Shown piece after piece: positions 1-12,812 of a stretch of 39,746 bases of DNA. The notes beneath the pieces were generated by a model. The model was not told the origin of the DNA. It saw only the letters and a list, made by a program, of their open reading frames with translations, and did not search any database. How positions within the stretch are numbered: position 1 is the stretch's first letter; the number at the start of each line of letters is the position of its first letter. Origin of the DNA: Fonticula alba (lineage: Eukaryota; Opisthokonta; Rotosphaerida; Fonticulaceae). The stretch is from contig NW_009242979.1 of assembly GCF_000388065.1 (NCBI RefSeq), forward strand, positions 692,231 through 731,976, written 5' to 3'. A program made the position numbers and the translations under genes.

Positions 1-1108
1 CTCGCACGCACGCACGCACACATACACACATGCGCGCACACATACGCACACACAGAGTGATGCCAGTCGACTGGCGTCTGGCCGGGGCGCGCCGACGGGG
101 CGCCGCACGCGAGTGGGGCATGGCCCAATCAGCCGGGCCGAGGAGCACGCCACCGTCCTTGGAACGTTGCCGGTAATCACTGACACGCAAGCAGGCTTGC
201 TGTCCACATGCGTGTACATCGACACCAGAACAGCACGATAAAACACCAGCCGCGGGCAGATACTCCTCCCTGCCGCGGGCCACATGCCCCCGCCATCCGA
301 CAGCGGCGCGCCCCCGCCCATGAGAGACCGAGGACGAGGAACGCCGTGCCGGGGGTCTCCCGGGACAAGAGCGCGAGCCGGGGCCGGAACCGGGACCGGG
401 ACTAGGGCGGGGGTGCGAGGCATTGTGTCCCACCACCCTGGCTGGTGTCCAGGACAAGAACCGCGGAATAGTGTTTCATCCCAGCGGGCGTGTGACCTGC
501 ATTTTTGCGCGTGATCTCGGGCCCCACCCGCCAATGACACTTCCTGAAAATGGTCCTCCCGCGTTGTGGCGGAAAAAGAGGACCAGCCAATATTGTAACG
601 CGTAAATATTTTCCCTTTTTGCAGCAGCCGCCCCCGAGGCAGCCCCCAGCTGCTCTTGCCTGCGAAGCCCGGGGAGCCCCCCCCATTCAAGCCACCAGAG
701 ACGGATCGGCCTGGAGAACCGACTAACATGAGAAGCCACTTCGAGAGAAGGGAGCTGCCGAAGCCGGCAGGGGCCCACTTTGCCAGCAAGGGCTTTCATG
801 CGCATCCCTCCCCACACCCGCCCATCAAATAGAGGCGCCAGGCTGGCGACCCAGATAGTGGATGCGATCTAGATCTCCCCCCCCCCCCCCCCCACCCCGT
901 CTCTCCCGCCGGTGGTTGTCCGCTCATCTGTCTATCCCTTCCTCCCCCTCCCTCTCCCTCGCAGCCCTCCCTCTTCCACATCCCCCTCCCTCTTCCACAT
1001 CCCCCCCCCCTTCTCCTTGCTGTCTCCCCTCCTCCCCCTGGCCTTCTCGCTCGGCGAGGTGCCCGCCCCCTGCCCTGCCCTGGCGATCCCCAGGGAGGCT
1101 CCCATCCC
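1..1108. other. 5' flank of the Dopey gene, no gene recognised
   Basis: No recognisable coding region on either strand. The first 55 bases are a CA/CG-rich simple repeat. A perfect 14-bp palindrome, GCCAGTCGACTGGC, lies at 62-75. CCAAT pentamers occur at 125-129 (as CCAATCAG, the classic NF-Y context), 531-535 and 587-591. Positions 588-615 form an AT-rich island in otherwise GC-rich DNA. A T-rich stretch ending in TTGCAG at about 607-623 looks like a 3' splice site, so a 5'-UTR intron is possible. From about 877 to 1080 the plus strand is almost pure C/T, including a 17-nt C run at 877-893, as is seen before the other start codons of this window. Promoter function is inferred. Confidence 0.5.
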
Positions 1109-4100
1109 ATGATGGACTCACTGCCGGTGCCCCCGGTCCAGGTGCTGGCCATGTCCTCCCTGCCGGATGTCGGGGGTGCCTTTGCGCCCATCACCACACA
1201 CGATGCCGGTGCGTGCTTGCCTGTCTGCCTCCCCCCCCTCCCCCCCCCCTCCCGGCCTCCCGGCCTCCCGGCCACCTCTCATGCACTCTGACCACACGTC
1301 CATCCAGCCTACTGGGCGCCGGACAGCGAGTATCGCGCCTTTGCGGCCGGGCTCCAGAAAACCCTGGCGGCATTTGACACGGCACGCGAGTGGGCCGATC
1401 TGTCGGCCTTCGTCCGGCGCCTGAGCCGGCTGCTGCGTGCCTTCCAGCAATCGGTCGCCGCTCGCGGCTGCACCATGGCCGGGGATCTCCTGCCCGCGGC
1501 CGGGGATCTGCTGCTGGTGCTGGACCCGGCGCGTCGCCATTCGACCCATGCCCTCCTCAGTGAGGAGAGCGATCTGGGCCTGGACCTGGACCCGGGCTCC
1601 GGAGCCCCCGCCGGCTGGCTGTCCCTCCGGCCACCGGGGGCGGCGGCGCCCGGCGGCGGGGCTTCCTCCGCCCCGACTGCCTCCTCCTCTTCCAGCGGCG
1701 AGGGGGCCCTGCCCTCGGTGGCCAACGGCGGGGTGGATTCAACCCGGCCGGCATACCCTGGCGCGCCGGTCCCGGACCCGGTGGGCCTGGCCCGACGCCT
1801 AGCCCAGTGTCTGCACCCGGCCCTGCCGAGTGGCGTTCATCTCGAGGCTTTGGCCGCTTACCAGAGCCTCTTCAGCCTCATTGGCGTGCGTGTTGGCTGG
1901 CTCCCCTTTGCCGGCGGTCCTTTTGCGTCTGCCGATTGGTGTTCACCTCTCTCCCCCCCCCACCCCCCCCCCGTACCTCCCCTGCGCTTCATTCCTCTGT
2001 CCGCTGTTGCTCCGGCACCCCCCCCTCCCCCCCTCATGGCGTAGCCCATTCGTCTGGCGCGCGACCTCGATGTCTGTCTGTCCGGCTTGTTGGTGACCAC
2101 GTTGACGGCCGGCGCGCCGCAGCCCGGCGCCGGGGCCCCCTCATCCGGGGCCCCGGCCGGAGCGCGCTTCCTCCCCTCGGTCCGCGAGTTGGCCGGGCTG
2201 GTGCCGCGGGATCGGCTCACCTCGGCCCTGCCAGGCACATTGCTGGCCGGCGTGGGCCAGGTCCTTGGCCGCCATAGCGATCCGCACCTGCAGCAGGCCG
2301 GCAGCCCGGCCTACGGCGGCGGCGGGGGGTATGGCGGCGTGGCGGCCCACATTCGGCCGCAGTTGGTGCGGATCTTGGGCTCGGCCGTGCGTGCAAGTCG
2401 ATCGGTCTACCTGCGCACCCGGCTCCCCGCGAATGCCGGGCCAATGGCGACGACTTCCCCCACGGCGGAGGCCCCCTCCGACACGTCTGGCGGCCTGGTG
2501 CTGGTGCCGATCGGGGCGGCGGCGCTGCAGGCTGCCTCGGTCGCCCTGACCCTGGCCCTGTTGCCGGGGCTTCTGGAAGACGACCTCGTTGGCGAAGACG
2601 CGGCCGGAGCGCCGGCTGCCGCGGCAACCGCCGGGCCGGCGACCGGCTCCTCCTCGACGGCTGCCACCCTGCTGGCCGACTCGCCGACCCTCTCGGCCCT
2701 GGCCAGCTCCGACTCCCCACCTCTCGGGGCCTCGACCAGCATGCATCACCATCCGGCCCCAGGGGCCGGGGATGCACCGGCCCCCGCCTCGCTCGGGGAC
2801 CTGTCCTCAGGGATCCTGCTGTCGCTTGTGGCCGCGCAGGCCGAGGTCGAGGCGCACTTTTCTTCGCCGGACACCGGGGGCGCCGGCCTGGCGGAGCAAG
2901 ATCGCCAGCTGGATCTCCTGGTTCGGTCGGTCAGTCGGGCCATTGTTGATATTGGCCCGGGCCCGGCGTCCGGGCTGCCCCTCGGGCCGCGGCTGCTGCC
3001 TGCCGTACATGACACCCATGCGCCCGGGCCGGCTGGCGGCCTGTGTGGCTGTCTGCCAGCCGGGGCGGCCTGGGTGGCTGCGCCACATGGAGCGGGCCCG
3101 GGATCGGGTGGAGCCGGTGCCGGCGCCCTCCGCCTTGCCGGGCTGACCTTCCTGAGGGAGCAATTGCCCGAGGCCACCAAGCCACTTCCGATGTCTGAAC
3201 CTGCCCGAGGTGCCCTGTTAACCGCCGTCAAGACTGCCCTCCTGGGGTCGGTGCCCCACTCGGCCATCGGCTTCACGTGCTATGTTCTGCCGCCGGCGGC
3301 CGCCGGGCAGGTGCACGCGCATCTTCGCGCTGCGGCCCGGCCGCCGGCCGATTTGGCGTCCATGCTGAGCTTGACCGAGTGGCCGAGCTTGGCGGCCGCC
3401 CCGCGCGGGTCTGTCCACGGGTACCGCAATCCGGATGTCGGCCCGGCCGGGCGTCTGAAGGCTCCGCCCCCGGTGATGTCTCGCCCGGTCGGGGACGATG
3501 CGTCTCTCGTCACCCGCGCCGCATTGGACCTCATGTGTGACAAGCTGCCGTGGGACTGCCACGGTCAGGGGTGCGCTCGCAAGCCCGCGCGTTGCGCGCG
3601 TACACACACGCATGTGTGTGTGTGTGTGTTTGTGTCTTCGTGTTGGTGTTGTCCCCTCATCCACACCACCATGTTATTTTCCCTGGTTCGACTGCATTTA
3701 ACCCCCTCCCCTTCCCCCTTGTCCCTCCTCCGGCTGTCTCTTCCCTCGCGTCGACATTTTCCCTCCCTCCATGCTGCCTCTGTGGTGCTCGGGCCTCTGG
3801 GGGCCTGGGCACACCCAGTCCCGAGAGAGCCGAGACGGGGTGGCTGGAGCTGGCTGCCTGCGCGGTGGCCGGCGTCCTGTATGAGTGCTTTGCCCTTTTC
3901 AACAGCGCGGTCCTGTGCTGCTTCCAGCCAGCCCGGTCCCTGGACAAGGGCCAAGCCTTTCGCTGGGACGATCGCCCCCCGGCGGACTTCACCCTGTGGC
4001 GTGTGGTCACCGGGCGCGGCGACCCCAGCCCCGGTGGCCCGGGGCAACTCACCCCTGGCGACCCGCTATTCGATCGGCCCGTGTCGGCCGAGTGCATCCG

Positions 4101-6527
4101 CGGGGCTGCCATCTGTTGGGAAGTAGGCGCCTCCCCGGCTGTCACCCTTCCTCCCGATAGTTTGGCCCTCTTCCGGCGGCTATTCACCTGGCTGGACTCC
4201 TGTGCACACTGTGCCGCCGGGCCGGGGGCCGAGCATCGATCCCCCCCGGGCCCCTGTGGTGGCCAGCTGGTGGCCTTGCTTCTGCGGGTGCGTGGCCCAT
4301 TGCTCCGCCTCTTTTCTGTCTTCTGCCCCCCCCCCCCCACACACACACACACTTGTCGCTTCACGCCCATTTCACCTGGCCGTACCTGACAGCCGAGGTC
4401 CGGCTCTGCCCCATGTAGCGCCTCGCCTCGCCCGCGGCTCGGGCTCGTCTCGCCCTGTTGCTGTCCTTCCTTCCCTCCTTGGCGCCGCAGCAGCTGCAGC
4501 GCCAGCAGCAGCAGCTGCAGCAGCAGCAGCAGCCGGACTCCCCGGTCCAAGAAGCGGCCCTCGCTTCGGGGTCCGCCGTTGAGTCGCCCTTCGAGAAGTC
4601 CGTTCAGCGGGTGTGCCTCTCGGCCCTGGTGGCTGAGGCCCCGGCGCTCACACGCAGCCTCCGTGTTCACTGTACACCGGCCGATCCGACCGCACTGAGC
4701 TATTCCTGGGAGCTGGTACGCGCCCGCATCGGCTCACGCTGTCCTCACCACACGCCCCCCCCCCCCCCCCCCCCCCCCCCCCTCAACCCTTCACATCGCT
4801 CTTGCACCTGCTGACGCATCGGTCTCCGGCCCAGATGCATGGTCGTCTGGCCCTTGGCGGCATGCTCACCCGGCTGGCCTTGCATGTTGGCTGGCCCGCG
4901 GCGCTGGGATTGCCTCCGCTGGCCCCTGGTCCCGAGGGGCTGGAGCAGCTTCGCCAGACCTGTCTAGATTTGCTCTTCTTGGCGGACATTCTCGCACCGC
5001 ACGGTGCCACCGGACGCGACGACCAGAATTTCCTCCTGACCCTGTTGGACTTCGTGGCTGGTGTCTTGGCCATGGTGCGCGCGCGCACGCACGCACGCTC
5101 CTCTCCGCATGCGGGTCTCGGCCCATCTGTCTCTATTGCCATCCGTCACGCCGGGATGTCACACACGCCCACTCACCTGGTTGCCTCGCTTCCATTCCCC
5201 TTTGTGTCCTTGCCCCGTCTTAGCTGGCCGAGAGTACCGACCTCAGTCCTGAAGGATTGGACTTGCTCAGGCTGCTGGGGTTCCTGGCCCGGCGAGGTGT
5301 GGAAGCCGCTGTCCCGGCGCCGCCCGGGGGTCAGTCTGGCCTTCCAGGTCGTGATCCACTGCCGGCGTCTTTGGCCCGGCGGCTGGTGCTCGCCACCGGA
5401 CACCTGCTTGGCCGGCATGCGGATCTGGCCACCAAGAGGGGCTTTTGCGCGAGTATGATGAATTTCCTGCTGGCGGCCGTGCGCATGTCCACGGTCCCAA
5501 GCTCCTCCGGCGGTTGTGCCTTCTGCCATGTGGGCGGGTCGGCCGAGCGATGCCTGCTGGCTGTGATGTTGGATTTCCTCCAGGCACCCGGCACTTGGGA
5601 GAGCCCCGGCAACCCGCTTGACACGGAGCATGGGGCCGACCCGCGGCTTTTGCTGCGCTTGTGGATCTTGCGCTTTGTGGCCACTCGGCAGCCGGCCTGC
5701 TCGGTGGCCATCGGTGATATGCCGGCCACGGTGCTATCGGAGAATCTGGTCCGAGCCCTGGTCCGAACGGTACGCGGATCTTCCCCTGTCCTTGGGCGGG
5801 CCCATCATGCTTCGACTTGACTGCATGGCACTGACCACCGGCGGCCGCCGACGGCATGTTCACAGTGTTGGCCTCTATTTGGAGCGGGTGGCGAGGCCGC
5901 CCAGGTGGAGCTGATGGCCGGCGAGGTGGTTGCATCGCTGCAGTTGGTTGACACTCACCGGGCCCTGGTCGGACTGGACCAGCCGGCGGCCGGGGGCCTC
6001 CTTGCCTCGGCCTTGGACCGGGAGCTGATCGACCTCTTCTCGATGGAGGCCGCATGCTCGGGACCTGGGGGGCATTTTGTCTCGCTGGCCCACCTGCGGC
6101 TGTGTCGGTTCCTGGATTTCCTGGCGCCAGATCGCACAAGCCACGCGGACAGCCTGGCCTTGCCGATGCCGGCGCAGTGTCTCTTCCTGCTGGCTGGCAC
6201 CGCTCGCGGGTGTCCGTGCGTGTGCTGCCCGCCGGGCCCGGCTGGCGGGGACGGCCCCCCGGCCGCGGATCCCCGACACTTCTCCGAGCGGCAGATCTGT
6301 GCCGATACGCTGGACCGCTTCCTGTTCGGGCAGCTCACCCACCCGGCGGCCCTGCTTCAACACAGGTACGTGACGTATGGCGGGGCACTTGGCCCTGTGT
6401 TGGGACATGTGTCCGCTTCTCTCTTCCACAATCCGACCTCCTTGGGTCCTGCACATATGCGTGCGCGCGCGCGCGCAAGTCCACCCACCCACCCACACCC
6501 ACACACACATACCCACACCCACACCCA

Positions 6528-6595
<68 letters not shown>

Positions 6596-9500
6596 CAACT
6601 GTGCCGGCACGAGGCACATGGCAATCCACACTTGTCGCCCTTCGCCCTCTGACACTCTCATCCTTTCAGCGTGATGGGGACCATCTGTGAGGTGCTACTT
6701 AGCTCGGCTCCCGGGCCCGGGGCTGGCCCTGGCGGCGGGCAAATTGACACGGCTCGAGCGGCCTTCTCGCTGGACCTCCTGGGATGGCTGCTTGCCTGCG
6801 ACCGTCGAGGCCGAGGAACTGTGGCACAACTACGCGCTGGGGTTCCCTCCGAGCATGGGTCCTCCCTCGGCCCGGACGCGGTACTCTTCGACCAGGTGGT
6901 GGAGTGTCTCTGGCGGTGCGTGTGTGCCGCCTGCTGCTTGCTTGCCTGTCCTTGTGTGCCCTTTCCGCCGCTGTCGGCCTGCTGAGCCCGCTGCTTGTAC
7001 TATTCTGTGCTGGGCTGGCCCTTTCACTCGGTGGCTGATCCTCCGTCCCCCCTCCCCCCCCCCCCCCCCTCCCTCCCTCCGTCCGGCTCTGCATTCGGCT
7101 CTCCTTCCCCTCTTCCATGGGCCAGTCTCACCTTTTTCCTCTCCCCGACGCCTGGGGCGGAGGATGCGGCGCACTCAGATGGCGGAGAGGCGCCGCGCAT
7201 CCCGGCCGGTGTACAGCTGGCTGCCAGTGAGGCTCTCCGGCGCCTGCTGGCCTTGACTTCCGGCCGTAGCCCTCATGGTACCTCCGGCTCCCGGGCTTCC
7301 AGCGTGCCGGCCACCAGCCGTCGTCTGTTGGCCGTGCGCTCGCTCAAGGCCCTGGCATCGTCGTTTGCCGTGTCGCAAGCGGCCGTCACCCAGGGGGCCG
7401 GGCCCGGTGGCGCCGAGGATGACCGGCTTCTTGCGTCGCACCTGGTGCTGCACCTGCAACTGGTGGACTTGCTTCCGGCGCGGGCGCCCGGCAAGTTGCA
7501 TGGCCGCTTGCCGGGCCCGGTGACCGACACCGGGTCCACCCTGCCACTGTGGTACTTCCTGTCCGTGTGTTCGGTGGTGCGCCGGGTACTGACCGGCCCG
7601 GGGGCGGCCTTCTTCGCGGCCGTGCGCGCCGGGGAAGCCCCCTGCCCGGCGCTGCTCAGCCGGTGCCTGCTTCAGCGGGCCCTCTGGAGCGCCTTGCTAC
7701 TGCTCATCGAGGGGCGCCTGGTGGCAGCACACCAAATGAGCCTGACCCATATTGCCCCAGTGGAGGTGACCCTCGGGGCCGATGTCCAGGGGTTGTTGGA
7801 TCTCCTGCGGGCATGCTCCCTGTCTGGGGGCGATGTCAGTGGGTGAGTGTCCTTCTTCCCTTGCCTTTGCTTTATTTGCCTTTGCGTTGCTTCTCGCCTC
7901 TGGTGCCTGTCTCCTGGTGGCCATTTGCCCGGCCCGAGCCTGACCCCATGTGCTTCATCTTTGCCACAAGTCCCGGGCTGGTTTTGGTCCTGGCAGTGCG
8001 GACCATGTCATTGCTGCATCGGATCGGCGGCCAGCTGCATGGGCCGGCCCGGCGGTCGGGCGGCTCGCCCGGCACCGGAGGCCCGCTGGACCTGGCCGGC
8101 CGGGGCTCCCCCTTTGACGCCATCATCGCCCTGGCCTGGGCCGACCGGGTGGGCCGGTTGTCGGACCATGTGTCCGACGCGGGGGACTTCCTCGGGGGCC
8201 TGTGCACGCTTTTGGAGGGTGCCTTCGCCGGGCGCCCGGCCCCTCCTCGGACTTTGGACCCTGGCCGGCAGGCGGTCTTCTCCCAGCACCTGGGCCTGTG
8301 CGTTGGCCTCTGCTGCTCCCCTTTTCGCTTCCTCCCGGCTGCCCTGGCTCTGGCCCGGCTGGCATGATGGTCTCTCGCTCTAGCTCTCTCTCTCTCTCTC
8401 TCGGTCATTCCTACCCACTCACATACCCTCCCCCCCCCCCCCATTTCCCTTTTTCGCCCCCTCCTCCGCCCACCCTCCAAAGCATCCTGGACTTGGTTCC
8501 CTTCTTCATGTTGTCGATCCCGGCGCAACAGGCCCCGGCCCGGCGACGCGTGCTCTTCACCCTCGCCGGGCTGCTGGCGGTGGATGGGCAGTTGCTACTC
8601 CGGTCTTTGACATTGAACATGCGTGCGCGGCTCCTGGTGGCCGCCCTCCGGCCCCCGGTGGAGCAGGCTGCTCGGCTGCCGGAGGATTTCATTTGCGACC
8701 CGGCCACCCGGGCGCACAGTTGGATTCTCTGCTGGCTGACGAGCATGGCCCCAGTGACCGATGGTCGGCCGCATGCATGTGGCCGGGCCCTTGGGTTTGG
8801 GTCTCTCTTTGGTCCGCTGGTCGAGGGTGTGGGCACGCTGCTGCTCCTCCTCCGGCAGAGTCTTCTCCTGCCGGTGGGCTCGGCCGGCCCGGCCGAGCCA
8901 CGGTCGGATGCCCTGGCCGGATCTCCGGGCTCGGATCGGGGCCTGACCACCTCGGGCCCGGTGCCAGCCTCGGCCGGCGTGGCCGACGCCCTGGGCGACA
9001 AGCCCGATGCCCCGGGGCCCGGCTGGGATGAGGCTCTGGCTACCGAGATCATCAGTGCCCTGGTGGCCCTGTGCAGTCATCTGTCCTCGTTGGCGGTGTT
9101 GGCCCGGGGCCATCCCCTGCGCCAGGCCTTCCCCGGGTACAGTCTGCCGCTGGAATACCTGGCCCGGCCACTGGAGGCCGCCCCGGTGGAAGTGGCGATG
9201 CTGCTTCGGGAGCCGGGTCGTCTGCGTGGCCGCGGCGGGATGGCCACCAGTGGTCTCGGCCCCTTCGGCCGGCTGGGGCCCGATACCTCGGGCCTGGGGG
9301 CCTTGCTCCTTGTGGTGCAGACTTTGAGCATGGACCTGGCCGAGGCGGCACAGCGGCCGGTGGACACGGCGATCTTGCGCCGACGCCGGAATCCGAGCAC
9401 TGCCGCCGGGGCACTCGCCACCGGGCCGGCTGCCATTGAGGCCCTGTGTCTGGAGGCCGGGCAGTTGGACCATCGGCCGCGTTTGGCCCTGGCCTGCTGG

Positions 9501-12407
9501 CTGTCCTTCCTCTCGGGTGTCCATCGGCTGGCGCGTGAGTGGGATGCGGCGGTGCCGGTGGAGCTGGCACTCTTCGCCGCGGCCGGCACACTGCCTCCGG
9601 GGCCCGATGGATCCCGCCGACCGGGCGAGCCCATCGCCGGCGCTCGGCCACTGTCGCAACTGGACGCCTGGCGCGGTGCCCGAGGCGGCGGCCGCTGTCC
9701 GGATGGTACGTGCCTTCCCGCCGGCGCCGGGCCCCTCGGGGCAAATCGACCAGGCCCGGCGTCCGGCTGGCCGGCGGATGATCTGCCATCCGACGTGTGC
9801 GGTGCCGCCGGGCTGAATCAAGGAGCCGACTCGGGCGCCTCTGGCGATGATGACCCCGCCGGGGTTGCGACGCCGGGCGCCGATGCCGCCGATACCCCGG
9901 CCGGCCCTGCTGGCATCCCGTCCAGCAGTGCCGGCGCTCCAGCATCCATGGAGAAGGGCCTGCCTGGTGCAGGCGCCGGTGCCGGTGCTGGTGTTGGTGC
10001 CGGCTCCGGCCGGCGCTTGGCCACCCTCATCTCAGACCCCTATCAGGCCTGCCTGGAGGCCCTGGTGACGTTGGCTTGCCGACGGAATGACCGCGTTAGC
10101 TGGCTCCGCCGGCGTCTTTTCCCCAGCTCGGCCAATTTACACGGCCTGGCAGCTGGCGAGGGGGAGCCTGCCTTGGCAGGTCCGACGGCCGGGGTCCCCT
10201 CTCGGCCGCCCTCGCCGGTGCCCGATGGGCCGCACCTTGAGGGTGATCCCCATCGGCCGGCCATTGGCCACTCGACCCTCAGTCCCGAGCAGCTGGCCGA
10301 GGCAACCTTCTTCTTCGGGGCGCACGGCGTGGCCGTGGCCTCGCGCTGTGCGGTCGAACGCGAGGGCGCCATCCAGACGGCGGTATGTGGCCTCGGGTGG
10401 GATTTCGGCACTTGCGCGCGTGGGCCCTGCCTTTGGCCTCTTACTGACTCTCCTCCGGCTATGGTGCTGCTTTCCGGTCACCGGCCTGCCACCCCCTCGC
10501 CACCCCCGGCCTCCGGCATGGCCTCGGCCCGGTGCAGATCCTCTTCTGCCTGGCCAACGAGCTGCCGGCCATCTCGCGCTTGGTGTTGGACGACCCGTCC
10601 AAGGTGGCCGACTTGACGGCGGACCTGGTGCAAAATTGCATCCTTCCTGGCTACCTACGGGCGGTGTGGCATGAAGGCGGCGACCATGGGCCGAACCAGG
10701 GGTTCGCCGGGGCCGAGCCCACCGGACCCGAGTCCGCCGGACCCGGCGGCCTGCTGGGCGTTCCTCGGCGAATGACCGCCGCGCATCGGTCCCTGGCGCT
10801 GCGCTACCGCAGCGCCCCGGCGCTGCAGCTCGCCTCGCCCCATGGCCATGCAGTGGTTTCCCTGCTGTCATCCATCAGCCGGGTGTCTTACCTGTCGCAG
10901 TGCGTCGGCCCTTCAGCTGGTGTGGCTGCCTCCGTGCCCGAGTCGGCGTTTACCTTGCTTGCCTTTGTCCTACCCCCGCCCCCGCCCCTCTCCCTGTTCT
11001 TCGCCATGCCCTCCGCCCATTCGCCCTGCTGACTACCGCCTTTGCACTCCGCCCCACGTAGGGTCTGGAGCCGAGAGGTGTGGGACTTCTTCCGGTCGAG
11101 GCACTTCTTCCTGAGTGTGCCCTTCTCGCCGATGGCCGACATGCCGGGCAGCGACGCGGCGGATTCCGTGGCACGGCTCTCACTGCCGGCCTGGAAGCGC
11201 ATCGTCCCGCTGGCCTCGGTGATGGCCCACCCGACCGGGCGCTGGTGGGAGGCCCTCAGCCCGTTCCACCATCCGACAGGCCTGAGCCCGGAGCCGGCTG
11301 ACGAGACGGCCTTCTGGAATCGCATTGTCTTCTTGCTGGACTCGGCCGGCGCCGACGCGGCATACTTGTCCGGGTCTGGCGAGCTCCTGGAGGAGGTCTT
11401 CCACGCGGCGGCCGCCCATGGGGCCAAGACTCGCCCGAATGGCGGCGGGGCCAGCGCCACCTGCCAGTGGCTGTTCAGCCTGGGCGAGCCGCTCCCGGGC
11501 TTGTGCAGCCCGCACCTGCCCGCCGCCGTGGGGTCCCTCCATGCGGCCTTGCCCATCCTGCAGGAGAAGCTCGTTACCCGCATTCGCCGCGTGGGCTTGC
11601 TAGACAGCCAGGGGTTGATTGCCCCGGCCGGTGCTCCGCTCGGGTCGGTGCTTCCTCTGCGCCCTGGTCTTGGAACACATGCTGGTGGTGATGCCAGCCC
11701 TCCCTGTCCCGAGGGGGAGGCATCGGCAACCATCCCCACAAGTCACCTCCTGGCTCGGCTGCCGGTGATCGACACTGTGGCTTGGCTGGAAGCGCCGCTG
11801 GCGCCGGCCGAGCGCGCTGGCCGGGATCTCTTCCTCATTTGCCGGGCGCTTGTTCAGGCATTCCCGGCTGACCGGCAGCTGGCTGTCCTCTGGCCGACGG
11901 TGTTCTCGCAGCTGGTGCGCTTTTCCTCCCTCCCGGGCACTGCCATCCCCTCTGCCCGCATCCTGTCTTTCTCTCTGTCCCTCTGTCTTTCTCTCTGTCC
12001 CTCTGTCTTTCTCCCTCTCCCTCGGTCTCTCTCTCTCTCTCTTTTTGTCTCCTTACCTGCTTCCCCTGCCCTTGCTTGGTCTCCTGGCGACTGCTGCGCC
12101 CCCGGCATAGGTTCACTTCCTGTCATTGCCAGAGCCCCTGGCATCTGGAGGGGGCATCCCGCAGGTGATCGTGGCCGCGGCCGTGCTAGTTCTGCGAGCC
12201 GGTACCCAGCGGGTGGCCGATCGCGAGCACGGCGGTGCGGTTCTCTTCCAGCTTCTGAACCACCATACCTTCATCCGGGAGGTACCCTGGCCTGCCGGGC
12301 TGGCCCAGATCCCGCCTGGAGTTGGCCTGGCCCCCGGGGCCGAAGTTGGCGCGGGGTTGCTGCTGCGCTGGCTGCGCGCGGCTCTGCGCCCAGGCGGGGC
12401 TCCATAG
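1109..12407 (+). CDS. DOP1: Dopey/DOP1 family protein, 15 exons, 2937 aa
   Basis: Dopey (Dop1) is a large peripheral protein that works with Mon2 in Golgi and endosome membrane traffic and cell polarity (known for yeast and animals). Model exons: 1109-1208, 1308-1885, 2045-3570, 3819-4287, 4491-4715, 4835-5074, 5224-5769, 5905-6365, 6670-6919, 7163-7842, 7971-8297, 8483-10382, 10538-10899, 11062-11914, 12111-12407. They sum to 8814 nt, in frame. The Dopey N-terminal region is at about residues 34-230 and includes [16 protein letters not shown] and the diagnostic [19 protein letters not shown] (about 199-218). Conserved C-terminal blocks are [16 protein letters not shown] (about 2557-2572) and [13 protein letters not shown] (about 2827-2839). 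The protein is longer than human DOP1A/B (about 2300-2460 aa). The excess is Gly/Ala/Pro-rich inserts and a short Gln stretch at the start of exon 5. The first of two adjacent ATGs was chosen as start. The exon 9/10 junction is the least certain (see findings). Confidence 0.9.
4755..4782 (+). repeat. 28-nt poly-C run in Dopey intron 5
   Basis: Uninterrupted run of C on the sense strand inside the intron 4716-4834. It lies upstream of a CTGAC branch-like motif and the CAG acceptor at 4832-4834, so it is not simply the tract between branch point and acceptor. It is the longest C run in the window. Confidence 0.95.
6466..6592 (+). repeat. GC/CCCA/CA microsatellite in Dopey intron 8
   Basis: A (GC)n block is followed by CCCA and CCCACA units and then a long, nearly pure (CA)n tract. 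The whole lies inside the intron 6366-6669, between the GTACGTGA donor and a CTGACACTCTCATCCTTTCAG 3' end. All apparent Thr-His or Val-Cys repeat reading frames here are products of the dinucleotide repeat. Confidence 0.95.
11960..12045 (+). repeat. CT-rich simple repeat in Dopey intron 14
   Basis: Imperfect CTCTGTCC/CTTTCT units grade into (CT)n within the last Dopey intron (11915-12110). The tract is polypyrimidine on the sense strand and precedes the acceptor GGCATAG at 12110. Confidence 0.85.
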
Positions 12408-12812
12408 ACCGTGGATCCATTTTTCCCCACTCCCTTTCTCTGCTTCCGGCCTGCTTGTACATCGGCGCGCTCCCGTGCAAACACGCACACACATGCACAC
12501 AGGCACACATGTCTCTATATACCTTCCCCCCCCCTCCCTCCTCCTCCTCTTGCTGCCCCACCAGATGTGCACTGATTGGCCCATGGCGCGCAGGGATCCG
12601 TACAGGACTTTCGGGAAGAGGTGGACACCACAGGGGGAGGAAGGCTGGAGGAGAGCCGAGAAAGGGCAGGCCAGCCGGGAAGGGGGACCAGCAAAGGAGC
12701 CGACTGGGCAAGGTCCGGGTGGGCCCTTGGTGGGTGTCAGTTCTTCGGGCTCTTGCTCCTTCGTTCCCCGTTCTGACTCTACCTTACAACGCCTTGGCCC
12801 TCTGCTGCCCGT
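12408..12812. other. Convergent spacer between Dopey and Mob2-like genes
   Basis: About 400 bp separates the two stop codons and must hold both 3' ends. It contains a CA-rich stretch near 12480-12512 and a short C-rich block near 12527-12545. I see no canonical AATAAA signal on either strand and no further gene. Confidence 0.6.

Noticed and set aside
62-75. 14-bp palindrome GCCAGTCGACTGGC as a regulatory operator
   Set aside because: It is perfect, but a few such palindromes are expected by chance in 40 kb and nothing else supports a role. It is recorded only in the flank description.
6335-6690. Several open frames of Thr-His, Val-Cys or His-Thr repeats on both strands
   Set aside because: They are translations of the CA microsatellite inside Dopey intron 8.
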